Below are positions 46,131 through 54,896 of a stretch of DNA of 64,000 nucleotides, one piece after another (the stretch's first letter is position 1; the number at the start of each line of letters is the position of its first letter). The DNA comes from an uncultured Aquimarina sp. Its GTDB lineage: Bacteria; Bacteroidota; Bacteroidia; Flavobacteriales; Flavobacteriaceae. The notes below the pieces were generated by a model that was not told the origin of the DNA, searched no databases, and was given only the letters and a program-made list of their open reading frames with translations. The stretch covers positions 62,001-126,000 of the forward strand of contig CANMLL010000016.1 of assembly GCA_947498775.1 (NCBI GenBank). The letters are read 5' to 3'. The position numbers were made by a program, and so were the translations under genes.

Positions 46131-46694
46131 TTATTCGCGATATTGTAGACCAATATACTCTCTAATATTTTTAAGAGCAAGAGCAATATGTACTTCTACG
46201 GTTCTTGGAGAAATACCCAATTGCTTACTAATCTCCTGATATGTCAAACGTTCATTTCGACTTAACTGAAAAACAATTTTTCTTTTTGTTGGTAAACTGT
46301 CAATAGCTTGTTTAATGATTTTGGATAGTTCGTTAGCATTTACTTGTTGTTCTAGAGATTGATCTTCTCCAGAACGGCTGTATTCAAAATAATTCTTGTA
46401 CTTTTTGTAACTATTTAACTTCCTGAAGTTACTGATGATCGTGTTTCTGGCTAATACAAAAAGAAAAAACTTTAAAGATTTATCTGGGTCTAATGATGTT
46501 CTTTTTTCCCAAATTTTAGCAAAAACATCTTGTGCAGTATCTTTTGCCATATCAGAATTATTACAAATGCTGTATGAATACTTAGTTACGGCTTCAATAT
46601 ACCTGTCAAATACTATTTTAAATGATTTTTCGCAATTTTCATTTAGCAGCTTAACTAATTCATAATCAGTTATTTTTGCGCCTTTTTTTTTCAT
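46131..46694 (-). CDS. ECF RNA polymerase sigma factor (FecI-like)
   Basis: The 187-residue protein has region 2 (FDRYIEAVTKYSYSICNNSDMAKDTAQDVFAKIWEKR, about 25-65) and region 4 (AIDSLPTKRKIVFQLSRNERLTYQEISKQLGISPRTVEVHIALALKNIREYI, about 130-185), with the short linker typical of ECF factors. It directs RNA polymerase to receptor genes when the FecR anti-sigma factor signals. FecR here is divergent, with 328 bases between the start codons, instead of directly downstream as usual. The TonB receptor at 42953 follows it on the same strand. Between sigma and FecR (46695-47022) I see one palindromic operator candidate and a TATATTTG at 46994, and nothing else. Confidence 0.93.
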   Translation of the reverse strand: MKKKGAKITDYELVKLLNENCEKSFKIVFDRYIEAVTKYSYSICNNSDMAKDTAQDVFAKIWEKRTSLDPDKSLKFFLFVLARNTIISNFRKLNSYKKYKNYFEYSRSGEDQSLEQQVNANELSKIIKQAIDSLPTKRKIVFQLSRNERLTYQEISKQLGISPRTVEVHIALALKNIREYIGLQYRE

Positions 46695-46871
46695 CTGAGC
46701 AGAATTTGTATTCCAAACAACCTTCTTTAATATGCACTAAATATACTATTAACTGTTAAATTATTAATATTTTAACGTTAAGTTTTAACATTTTTTATTC
46801 AGAAAGGTTTTTTAAAACCATAATCCTAAGTACTTGTGTTATTATTGTACTCGTCTAAGGGTAAACAAACA

Positions 46872-46885
46872 ATAATGCGTTTTAT
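46872..46885. promoter_or_regulatory. Palindromic operator candidate ATAATGCGTTTTAT, before FecR
   Basis: It is the same motif as ATAATACGTTTTAT at 51125 and 59901 with one change. The 21 bases from 46871 and from 51124 agree at 19 positions. The motif is a near-palindrome (ATAAWRC/GTTTTAT) of the size that LacI-type regulators bind; no such gene is in the window. Confidence 0.45.
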
Positions 46886-47022
46886 CTATGTGCCTAAAAT
46901 TCTATGTTTTTTGGTATTCGTTTGATGAAACAATAGTATAGCGTCGAAAATTGTTAAAATTTTAAAAAAGAAAAGTGTAATTCATTTGTTAATTATATTT
47001 GCTTTTGGAATTTCATGGAAGT

Positions 47023-47970
47023 ATGACAAAATTAAGACCAACAAAAGATCAATGGAAAGCTTTTTTCAGAGGAGAAAGCTCAGAAGACGAATATGTTTGG
47101 TTGCATTCATTATTAGAACAAGGTGATATTAGTAAAGAGGTAGAAGAATTGTTTTTAGAAGAAAAAGAGGATGTCGAATCGATTGCCATACCTTATGATA
47201 AAGAAGCAGTTTTTAGAAATGTTCAAAATCAAATTGAAGTAAAAAAAATTGAAAAACCTACTTTTAAGTCAAAATTTGCAATTGCGGCATCAATTATTGT
47301 TTTGTTTGGGACATGGTTGTCTTATGATTTGTTTTTTGAGACAAAACAGTTAGTCTATGTCAGCCAGAACATGGAAACAAAAGAGATAATTTTACCGGAT
47401 GATTCGAAAGTTGTTTTAAATGCAAATAGCTCTTTAAAATATAGCGAGGCGTCTGGAAAACGAAGAGTAAATTTATCTGGAGAGGCATTCTTCGAAGTAA
47501 AAAGAGACACAAGTAACCCTTTTATAATAACAACAAAAGATGTTGGGGTAGCAGTGTTAGGTACCTCTTTTAATGTAAAATCTTATGATAGAGTTCCTAC
47601 AGTTGTTACAGTAAGGACTGGTAAAGTTAAAGTAGATTTCGAAGAGAGAAACCAAGAGGTTGTATTAATCAAGAATGAAGAAGTTGCTTTAGTAGGGAAG
47701 CAACTTTATAAAAGAAGTACAATTGATCATAATATTGATTGGATCACTGGTAAATTAGTATATCATGACACTCCTTTGAGTACTATTTTTGAAGACCTTT
47801 CTTTATGGTATGGAATAGAAATCAGAGCCTCTAATGATATTAAAAAAATAAAGTATACTGCTACAATATCACTTGATAAAGATCTCAAAGATTTTCTCAG
47901 AAGCCTTGAAATTTCAGAAAGTATTAATTATACTATGTTTAATAGTCATGCCGAGTTAATCAAAGAGTAG
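47023..47970 (+). CDS. FecR-family anti-sigma factor
   Basis: The ATG at 47023 gives MTKLRPTKDQWKAFFRGESSEDEY, a usual FecR start; the frame reaches 46999. The 315-residue protein has a cytosolic anti-sigma part (about 1-80), one membrane span (KFAIAASIIVLFGTWLSYDLFF) and a periplasmic FecR domain (KEIILPDDSKVVLNANSSLKYSE, VNLSGEAFFEVKRDTSNPFIITT, VAVLGTSFNVKSYD) with a DUF4974-like end (DTPLSTIFEDLSLWYGIEI). It would hold the ECF sigma factor until the STN receptor, six bases downstream, binds its ligand. A TATATTTG -7 box lies 22 bases before the start. Confidence 0.94.
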   Translation: MTKLRPTKDQWKAFFRGESSEDEYVWLHSLLEQGDISKEVEELFLEEKEDVESIAIPYDKEAVFRNVQNQIEVKKIEKPTFKSKFAIAASIIVLFGTWLSYDLFFETKQLVYVSQNMETKEIILPDDSKVVLNANSSLKYSEASGKRRVNLSGEAFFEVKRDTSNPFIITTKDVGVAVLGTSFNVKSYDRVPTVVTVRTGKVKVDFEERNQEVVLIKNEEVALVGKQLYKRSTIDHNIDWITGKLVYHDTPLSTIFEDLSLWYGIEIRASNDIKKIKYTATISLDKDLKDFLRSLEISESINYTMFNSHAELIKE

Positions 47971-47975
47971 TAAAA

Positions 47976-50900
47976 GTGTTTCCTGAAAAAACCTTTTTTT
48001 TGAAATCCAATTTTTCCTATTTCAGGTTTACAATTTTTCTTGTTTTTATACTTCTGATTATCAGTTTTTCTCATGCTCAAGAAAAAAAATGGATTCCCAA
48101 AGATTCTATAACGATAAAAAAAGCAATACGACTTATTGAAAAGAATGAAGGATATAACTTTTTTTTTAATTCTAAAATTATAGATCCGAAAAAAAAAGTA
48201 CTTCTTTCTAACCAAGTTGATATCGATACACTTGTTTTTCAGCTTATTTCGGGTAGTATGCTGAGGTATCAAATACGAGAAAAAACTATTATTCTTTTTT
48301 CTTCAGCAGAACAAAACACGGCGTCAAAAAGAGAAAATATCATTGCTAACAAGTCAACTAAAATACGATTTAGGATAGTAGATATTTATACAGGAAAACC
48401 ATTATCAGGTGCGGTGGTTAGTAATCCTGAAAAAAACATTGAAGAGATATCTGGGTTTGATGGTATGGCAAGTATAGATTACCATCAAAGAATTATTGAA
48501 AATATTTTTGAAATCAATTACCTGGGTTACCTACCTAAAGATACGATCATAAAAGCAAACTTAAATCGTAACGAACTTGTCGAGATTAGCATGACTCCCG
48601 AAATATTGGAATTGAGTGAGGTTACTATCAATGGAGGTATAAAGAAACGACTAGAGGAGGTAAATAGACAAAAAGGTTTTATTAACACTATACAAGTTTT
48701 GGCCACAGGCACAAAAGACCGCTTGCCAGATCAAAATATAGCAGATGCAATACAGCGTATGTCTGGAACCATTATAACTAGAAGCTATGGAGAAGGTAAT
48801 GCTATAGCGCTACGAGGTACTCCAATTAGTTATTCTACTATTCAATTTAATGGAGAAACTCTTCCGGCCACAGAGGTAGAAGGTGTAAGACAGGTAAATG
48901 TGTTGGGTTTTGGGATTGATCAAATTGATAATGTTCATGTTGTCAAAACAATAAGGGCAGAGATGGATGGCGATGCTATAGGAGGATCTGTTGATCTTAT
49001 TCCCACATTCGCCAAATCTCAAAAATTATCTATAAAGTCTGAGTTTGGAAGTGGTTATAATAATCTATCCAAAGGACATAATTTTACGGGTATGATCTTA
49101 TTATCTAAACGGTTTTTTAATCAAAGATTAGGTGTCAAATTAGGAGGGAACATATATAGGACAGATAATGGTAGAGATCGCATAGAGATAGCTTGGGATA
49201 ATAAAAAGTTACCAACAGATGAATCTTTATATCTTATAGATAATTATAACCTTAGAGATTTAGAAAATGAAAGAACACGTATTGGGTTTAATTTTTCTAC
49301 AGACTATAATTATAAGACTGATAATAAAGTTTCTTTTCATTTTTTGCACAATAAGCTAACCGATAAAGAAGTTCGTAATCGAATTAGATATAGAGCTTTT
49401 AAAGGTAACTATAATAACGAGACTCTAGTAAATGATGCTACCGTTGAGAGAGACCTTAGGGATCGTACAAAAGCAAGAGAAAATGTTTCCTTTCAATTAG
49501 GAAACCGTCATTTTATTGAGGATTGGAGATTTGATTCTTCATTGTTTTACTCAAAAACAAAACGTTTAGAAGATGCTATCAGAGCTACTTTTTTTAAAGA
49601 AGATATAGACCTTGTATTTACCAATATTAACACCGATTTTCCTCAGGTTACAGGAGATTCTGAAAATATAGAAAATCCTTCACTTTATACCCTGGCCTCA
49701 ATACGACCTGTTGACCAGAGTTCTGTTGTTGGCGAAAACATAGCAATAGAGTTGGATGTGAAAAAACCTGTTGATATTTTTTTAGGAAGAACAAAACTTA
49801 AAGCAGGAATAAAATATCGCCAAATGCAACATAAGAAGGAACGAAATGTCTTGTTTTTTCAGAATTCAGAAGCTTCTTCTCTTAATTTTTCTTCGGTATC
49901 AAACTTGATAGGAGCAGAAGAGTTTATGAGAGGAAACCTTCCTTTTAATTATAGAATAGATACGGATCGCTTGATCACCTATTTTAATAGTAATCCAAAT
50001 GAGTTTATAGAAAACTCTGAAGAATTGCTAAGAATCGAATCCGAATTTTTTTCAAAAGCCAAAGAACAGGTTAGCGCTTTTTTTACTTCGGCCAAGTTTA
50101 AAAACAAGAAATGGAATTTTCTCGTAGGATTTCGCATAGAACATAATACTGGCGAGTATACAGGAAATGAAATCCAAATAAATGCAGATGATAGGATTAC
50201 AACTATTGCTCCAAAAACAGTTAAAACAGAATATATCATCCCATTACCTAATTTTCAATTAAAATACAATATCAATAAAAAATCTCAGGCAAGATTTGCA
50301 TTCACTTTTGGGTATTCGCGGCCAGACTATAATGCTATATCTCCAATACGTATTATTGATATACCTGATAATGAAGTATTCCTGGGTAATCCTAATTTAA
50401 AACCTGTACGGTCTACAAATATAGATATGGCATACGAGTATTACTTGGGTGATATAGGAGTATTATCTGTATCTGGGTTTTATAAGAGAATTACCGATTT
50501 TAACTATAGAACGTTTGATCGTGTAGTGGGTAATGAATGGGAAGATGCAAACTTGTTTACAGATTTTACTTTAGAGAGTTTTAAAAATGGTAAATATGCA
50601 AACCTTTTTGGGGTTGAACTCAATGCACAAACCCGATTAAAGTTTTTACCTGGTTTTCTAAGATACCTAACCATTATTGGCAACTATAGTATAACCACTT
50701 CTAAAGCCATAGCCGATCAGGAAGTATCTTTCAAACTACCCGGTCAGGCGCAGTCTTTTGGTAATATTGTTTTATCATATGATCGGAAAAGATTTTCAAC
50801 GGGATTGGCATTAAATTATAATGCCGGATATACATTTTCTATAGGAGATTCTCGCGATATAGATCAGTTATTTGATAGTCGATATCAATTGGATTTTAAT

Positions 50901-51056
50901 ATATCTCAAAAAATAAGTAAAAACTTTAAGGTATATGTCGAAGCAATAAATATTACAGACCAACCTCTTCGAGGTTTTACGGGTAACACAAGTCGAGTTA
51001 GCGAGTTAGAAGTTTATTCTTGGTGGCTTCGTATAGGTGCAGGTTGGAAATTTTGA
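47976..51056 (+). CDS. TonB-dependent transducer receptor with STN domain
   Basis: The frame starts at a GTG six bases after the FecR stop; an in-frame TTG at 48000 (KSNFSYFRF) is an alternative start. The 1026-residue protein has a signal peptide (ending SFSHAQ), an STN/secretin domain (about 45-110: SITIKKAIRLIEKNEGYNFFFNSKII), a carboxypeptidase-like domain (about 130-205), a plug and a barrel ending GAGWKF. RTPD-like elements RLPDQNIADAIQRMSG, MDGDAIGGSVDL and NNLSKGHNFTG mark it as paralogous to the receptor at 42953, which has no STN domain. The STN domain should pass the ligand signal to FecR. Confidence 0.94.
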   Translation: MFPEKTFFLKSNFSYFRFTIFLVFILLIISFSHAQEKKWIPKDSITIKKAIRLIEKNEGYNFFFNSKIIDPKKKVLLSNQVDIDTLVFQLISGSMLRYQIREKTIILFSSAEQNTASKRENIIANKSTKIRFRIVDIYTGKPLSGAVVSNPEKNIEEISGFDGMASIDYHQRIIENIFEINYLGYLPKDTIIKANLNRNELVEISMTPEILELSEVTINGGIKKRLEEVNRQKGFINTIQVLATGTKDRLPDQNIADAIQRMSGTIITRSYGEGNAIALRGTPISYSTIQFNGETLPATEVEGVRQVNVLGFGIDQIDNVHVVKTIRAEMDGDAIGGSVDLIPTFAKSQKLSIKSEFGSGYNNLSKGHNFTGMILLSKRFFNQRLGVKLGGNIYRTDNGRDRIEIAWDNKKLPTDESLYLIDNYNLRDLENERTRIGFNFSTDYNYKTDNKVSFHFLHNKLTDKEVRNRIRYRAFKGNYNNETLVNDATVERDLRDRTKARENVSFQLGNRHFIEDWRFDSSLFYSKTKRLEDAIRATFFKEDIDLVFTNINTDFPQVTGDSENIENPSLYTLASIRPVDQSSVVGENIAIELDVKKPVDIFLGRTKLKAGIKYRQMQHKKERNVLFFQNSEASSLNFSSVSNLIGAEEFMRGNLPFNYRIDTDRLITYFNSNPNEFIENSEELLRIESEFFSKAKEQVSAFFTSAKFKNKKWNFLVGFRIEHNTGEYTGNEIQINADDRITTIAPKTVKTEYIIPLPNFQLKYNINKKSQARFAFTFGYSRPDYNAISPIRIIDIPDNEVFLGNPNLKPVRSTNIDMAYEYYLGDIGVLSVSGFYKRITDFNYRTFDRVVGNEWEDANLFTDFTLESFKNGKYANLFGVELNAQTRLKFLPGFLRYLTIIGNYSITTSKAIADQEVSFKLPGQAQSFGNIVLSYDRKRFSTGLALNYNAGYTFSIGDSRDIDQLFDSRYQLDFNISQKISKNFKVYVEAINITDQPLRGFTGNTSRVSELEVYSWWLRIGAGWKF

Positions 51057-51124
51057 TCGTCATTTTTTTGCAAATTATAAGAAAGTTTAAACCACTGTAT
51101 AACTTAATTAAGTACAAATCTATA

Positions 51125-51138
51125 ATAATACGTTTTAT
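51125..51138. promoter_or_regulatory. Palindromic operator candidate ATAATACGTTTTAT, before the lipoprotein/FAH genes
   Basis: It is identical over 14 bases to the site at 59901 and differs by one base from that at 46872. It lies 46 bases before the ATG of the small lipoprotein remnant. The rest of 51057-51170 is empty. Confidence 0.45.
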
Positions 51139-51170
51139 CTATATCTATTTGGTTTAAAAATGTATTAACT

Positions 51171-51334
51171 ATGAAAATAAATATGTGTTAGTTCCTTTAA
51201 TCTTTTGCGTATCCTGTTTTGGGATACCTCAAGTCGGATCGATAACAGGAGAAGAACAAGTTCTAAATTCGTCGCGTTACATAGAAGTAAAAAAAAGTCA
51301 AAGCGATGTCAAACCAAAAAGAAAAGTAATCTAA
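51171..51334 (+). pseudogene. Small lipoprotein gene, probably frameshifted near its start
   Basis: From the GTG at 51185 a 49-codon frame reads LVPLIFCVSCFGIPQVG, a lipoprotein signal with a lipobox-like VSC, then a short charged tail ending KPKRKVI. The ATG at 51171 (MKINMC) stops after six codons. If the A-run at 51174-51177 had one more A, the ATG would run straight into this frame (MKNKYVLVPLIF), so a one-base deletion is likely. Otherwise GTG is the true start. The stop TAA (51332-51334) touches the FAH start codon. The mature peptide is about 35-40 residues, of unknown role. Confidence 0.5.
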
Positions 51335-51940
51335 ATGAAAATAATAGGAATAGGAGCTAATTTTTATAGCAATGAAAGTGAAAGAAAACCTTTGTCTAAA
51401 GATCTTATGATTTTTACAAAGGTTTCCTCATCTATCGCAAAAGGTAATGTATGGCATTATCCATCTTGTACTACTAAAGTATTTCATGAAATGGAAGTTG
51501 TTTTGAAGATTAACAGACTTTTATCAAATGTTTCACCTCAAGATGCATATCATTGTTTTGATGAGATCGCCTTGGGTATGGATTGGACAGCCAAAGATCT
51601 TCAAGCCACCGCAAAAGAAAAAGGATTTCCTTGGGCATTTGCTAAAGGATTTGATGAAGCTACTTTTTTAAGTGATTTCATATCCATTTCAGAGTTTGAA
51701 GATGTACGAAATCTAGATTTGACCTTCAAAATAAATGGAGAAATAAAAGAACAAGGAAATGTTCAACAACTAAAAGCCAATTATGAAGAAATCATCGCAT
51801 ATACTAGTCAGTTTATGACATTACATCCTGGAGATTTGATCATGACAGGTGCACCACCTTCTCCCGGAGAGATTTTTAGAGGAGATCATTGTGAAGGTTT
51901 TATTGGAAATAGAAAATTACTAGATTTTAAAGTAGTTTAA
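51335..51940 (+). CDS. Fumarylacetoacetate hydrolase (FAH)-family enzyme
   Basis: The 201-residue protein is the short form of the FAH fold. HEMEVVLKINR carries the metal-binding Glu residues (usual HEVELxVVI), then ALGMDWTAKDLQATAKEKGFPWAFAKGFDEATF, and MTLHPGDLIMTGAPPSPGEI near the end. Members hydrolyse C-C bonds of acylpyruvates, hydrate or decarboxylate 2-oxo acids, or open 2-keto-3-deoxy sugar acids. Here the neighbours are a sugar dehydrogenase fusion two bases downstream and a GntP permease, so a keto-deoxy sugar acid is a plausible substrate. Its stop is two bases before the next start. Confidence 0.9.
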   Translation: MKIIGIGANFYSNESERKPLSKDLMIFTKVSSSIAKGNVWHYPSCTTKVFHEMEVVLKINRLLSNVSPQDAYHCFDEIALGMDWTAKDLQATAKEKGFPWAFAKGFDEATFLSDFISISEFEDVRNLDLTFKINGEIKEQGNVQQLKANYEEIIAYTSQFMTLHPGDLIMTGAPPSPGEIFRGDHCEGFIGNRKLLDFKVV

Positions 51941-51942
51941 AA

Positions 51943-53514
51943 ATGAAGAAATCATGTTACTTTACACTAATCAGTATCGTATTGCTGATCTCATGCACTC
52001 AAACAACTAAAAAAGCTGATTTAGCAAAAGGAAAACAAGTCTATGTGATACAATGTGCTGTATGCCACCAGGCTAATGGTCAAGGGATTAATGGAACACA
52101 TCCACCACTTTCTGAAACACCTTGGGTAACAGGTAGTAAAGAACGGTTAATAAAAATCGTATTAAACGGGTTACAAGAAAAGATACGTGTAAAAGGAGAG
52201 GTGTATGATAATGTAATGCCTGCTGTTGCCTATTTATCCGACGAAGAAATCGCTAATGTATTAAGTTATATAAGGAATGATTTTGGAAATAGCGCTTCAG
52301 AAATTTCTGTAGATGAAGTACTCAAAATAAGAGCAGGTCAGTCGCTTAGTGAACCAGAAGACTTATCCTCTGTAGCACCTGTAAATGAATATTCGAAACG
52401 AAAAAAAAGAGATCGCGTACAAAGTAGAGTAGGATCAACTTTCAAAGAAAAACAAATACTTTTAGATGAAATCAAAGTTCCCAAAGGGTTTAAAATGGAA
52501 GTTTTTGCCGATAGTTTAGAACATCCGCGATCACTTGCCATAGGAAGAAAAGGGACAATTTTTGTGGGATCTCGCCGCAATGAAGGTCATTTTATATATG
52601 CCTTACGCGACGAAAATAATGATGGTAAAGCAGAACATGTTCAAAAAATATCCAAAGGATTAGAGTGGAACCCTATGGGAGTGGCTATTCGCGGAAAAGA
52701 CCTTTATGTCGGAGAAATTCATCGAATTGTTAAGTATAAGAATATAGAAGACAATCTAGATAACCCACCTGCTCCCGAAGTGATCTTCAATTATCCACCG
52801 ATCAAAAAGCATGGAGACAAATATATTCGGTTTGGTCCTGATGATATGCTATACGTGCCGGTTGGGGCACCATGTAATAACTGTCTTGAAGAGAATCCTA
52901 TTTTTGCATCCATTACCCGAATTTCACCTGAAGGAAAGGATTTTGAAATTATAGCTAATGGGGTGCGCAATAGTAGAGGTTTCGACTGGCATCCAGAGAC
53001 GAAACAATTGTGGTTTAGTGATAATGGTCGGGATTTGTTGGGTGACGATGTTCCTCCATGTGAAATAAATTTATTAGATAACGTTGGACAGCATTATGGT
53101 TATCCGTTTTGGCATGGATTTAATATTAAAGATCCAGAGTTTGGTGAGCAACGGCCAAAAAGAGATTTTATAGACCCAATATTTGGATTGGTAGCTCATG
53201 CAGCACCAGTGAGTTTAAAGTTTTATACAGGCGATATGTTTCCTAAAGCATACAAAAATAGCATGTTTGTTTCAGAACATGGTTCATGGAATAGAACCGA
53301 AAAACAGGGCTATCGTATTATGAAACTTGTTATAGAAAATGATAAAGTGATTAGTTATGATCCTTTTATTACGGGATGGCTAGATAAAAGCAAGAATGAT
53401 GCGTGGGGTAGACCTGTAGATATTTTACAAATGCCAGATGGATCATTGTTGATTAGTGATGATTATGCAGGAGTAGTATATAGGCTTACTTATCAAAAGG
53501 ATAAAACCTTGTAA
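51943..53514 (+). CDS. Cytochrome c fused to a sorbosone/glucose dehydrogenase propeller, lipoprotein
   Basis: The 523-residue protein has a lipoprotein signal (IVLLISCTQTT, Cys18), a cytochrome c domain (about 28-125; CAVCH at about 38-42, Met in NVMPAVAYLS as axial ligand) and a PQQ-type propeller (about 175-515). Propeller motifs include GFKMEVFADSLEHPRSLAIG, GPDDMLYVPVGAPCNNCLEENP, VRNSRGFDWHPETKQLWFSDNGRD and SEHGSWNRTEKQGYR. It should oxidise a sugar or sugar aldehyde to an acid and pass electrons through its own heme. The same two functions are separate genes at 4047-5629. A GntP permease gene follows by about 40 bases. Confidence 0.92.
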   Translation: MKKSCYFTLISIVLLISCTQTTKKADLAKGKQVYVIQCAVCHQANGQGINGTHPPLSETPWVTGSKERLIKIVLNGLQEKIRVKGEVYDNVMPAVAYLSDEEIANVLSYIRNDFGNSASEISVDEVLKIRAGQSLSEPEDLSSVAPVNEYSKRKKRDRVQSRVGSTFKEKQILLDEIKVPKGFKMEVFADSLEHPRSLAIGRKGTIFVGSRRNEGHFIYALRDENNDGKAEHVQKISKGLEWNPMGVAIRGKDLYVGEIHRIVKYKNIEDNLDNPPAPEVIFNYPPIKKHGDKYIRFGPDDMLYVPVGAPCNNCLEENPIFASITRISPEGKDFEIIANGVRNSRGFDWHPETKQLWFSDNGRDLLGDDVPPCEINLLDNVGQHYGYPFWHGFNIKDPEFGEQRPKRDFIDPIFGLVAHAAPVSLKFYTGDMFPKAYKNSMFVSEHGSWNRTEKQGYRIMKLVIENDKVISYDPFITGWLDKSKNDAWGRPVDILQMPDGSLLISDDYAGVVYRLTYQKDKTL

Positions 53515-53555
53515 ACCAAGTTGATTAACTGAAAAATATTTATAATTTAGCACCT

Positions 53556-54896
53556 ATGATCACAGGTCCATCTCTATTACTTCTGATATTAGCATCAATT
53601 GTCTTAATTATTTTATTAACAGCAAGGTTTAAGCTTCATCCGTTTTTGGCACTTGTTATTGCCTGCTTCTTTTTGGGTATAACTGTTAGAATACCTCTAC
53701 CTGATATCGTAAAATCTATGGAAAAAGGTTTTGGTGGTATCATGAGTTATATCGGAATGATTGTGATTTTTGGAAGTGTGATCGGGGTTTTTTTAGAAAA
53801 ATCAGGAGGCGCTATGAAAATAGCACAAAGTATTATCAAGCTTACAGGGGAGAAAAAAACCATTCCTGCCATTTCATTAATAGGAGCAGTGGTGAGTGTT
53901 CCCGTCTTTTGTGATAGTGGATTCATTTTACTCTCGGGATTGGCAGATAAGATTAGTAAACTTAGTAACACCAGTAAGGCGAGCCTTAGTTTATCTCTGG
54001 CTACTGGTTTATATACCACACATACGTTGGTGCCGCCAACTCCGGGTCCGATTGCAGCGGCTGGAAATATAGGAGCCTCCGGATATTTGGGGACCATTAT
54101 TTTATTAGGATTGTGTTTTAGTATTCCCACCTTATTAATAACCCAATTTCTTTCAAAAAGAATGGGGAAAAAGATTATAACCAATGAAGTACAACATACA
54201 GACAAAACAGAGCAAAACGATACTGTTTTAATGCCTTCTTTAACCAATGCTCTTATTCCTTTGTTGGTCCCTATTATTTTAATTGCTTTTGGAACCATAA
54301 TAAGGTTTACCGGAATGGCAAATGAATGGATTGATTTTATAAGTGCTCCCGTGGTGGCAATTTTTATTGGTGCCATTATCGCTATGCTTCTTTTGCGACC
54401 TCAAAATAAAAGTGATATCAAGGATTGGTTTATAGAAGCTGTAAAAGTTTCGGGTCCAATATTGATTATTACAGCAGCAGGAGGCGCTTTTGGAGGCGTA
54501 TTAAAAGCCACACCACTCTCTGAGTATGTTGGGCAATGGATGACATCGGGAGATTCAAGCGATATTTTGATCTTATTGCTTATTTTCTTAATAGCGGCAG
54601 TTTTAAAGACGGCACAAGGTTCATCAACCAGTGCAATGGTAATTACATCCTCGCTCTTAGCACCATTAATTCCGGTATTGGGATGGGATTCTGCTATTCA
54701 ATTTGCATTGGCTGTATTGGTAATTGGAGGAGGGGCTATGACCGTTTCTCATTTTAATGATAGTTACTTTTGGGTGGTATCGCAATTTAGTGGGATGAGT
54801 GCCAAAGATACCAATCGATCTTTTACTCTAATTACCGGAGTGCAGGGGCTTACGGTACTATCGCTTTCTGTTTTGGTATGGATTATTTTCTTGTAA
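53556..54896 (+). CDS. GntP-family gluconate/sugar-acid permease
   Basis: The 446-residue protein has about 12-14 membrane segments and matches GntP transporters along its length: RFKLHPFLALVIACFFLGI, GFGGIMSYIGMIVIFGSVIGVFLEKSGGA, GAVVSVPVFCDSGFILLSGLA, TGLYTTHTLVPPTPGPIAAAGNIGA and AVLKTAQGSSTSAMVITSSLLAPL. These permeases import gluconate, idonate, fructuronate or D-glycerate by proton symport. It would bring the acid made by the preceding sugar dehydrogenase into the cell. Its 3' end overlaps the converging NTF2-like gene by 14 bases. Confidence 0.95.
   Translation: MITGPSLLLLILASIVLIILLTARFKLHPFLALVIACFFLGITVRIPLPDIVKSMEKGFGGIMSYIGMIVIFGSVIGVFLEKSGGAMKIAQSIIKLTGEKKTIPAISLIGAVVSVPVFCDSGFILLSGLADKISKLSNTSKASLSLSLATGLYTTHTLVPPTPGPIAAAGNIGASGYLGTIILLGLCFSIPTLLITQFLSKRMGKKIITNEVQHTDKTEQNDTVLMPSLTNALIPLLVPIILIAFGTIIRFTGMANEWIDFISAPVVAIFIGAIIAMLLLRPQNKSDIKDWFIEAVKVSGPILIITAAGGAFGGVLKATPLSEYVGQWMTSGDSSDILILLLIFLIAAVLKTAQGSSTSAMVITSSLLAPLIPVLGWDSAIQFALAVLVIGGGAMTVSHFNDSYFWVVSQFSGMSAKDTNRSFTLITGVQGLTVLSLSVLVWIIFL

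Noticed and set aside
53747-54376. 209-codon minus-strand frame
   Set aside because: It is antisense to the GntP permease gene; hydrophobic genes often give long reverse frames.
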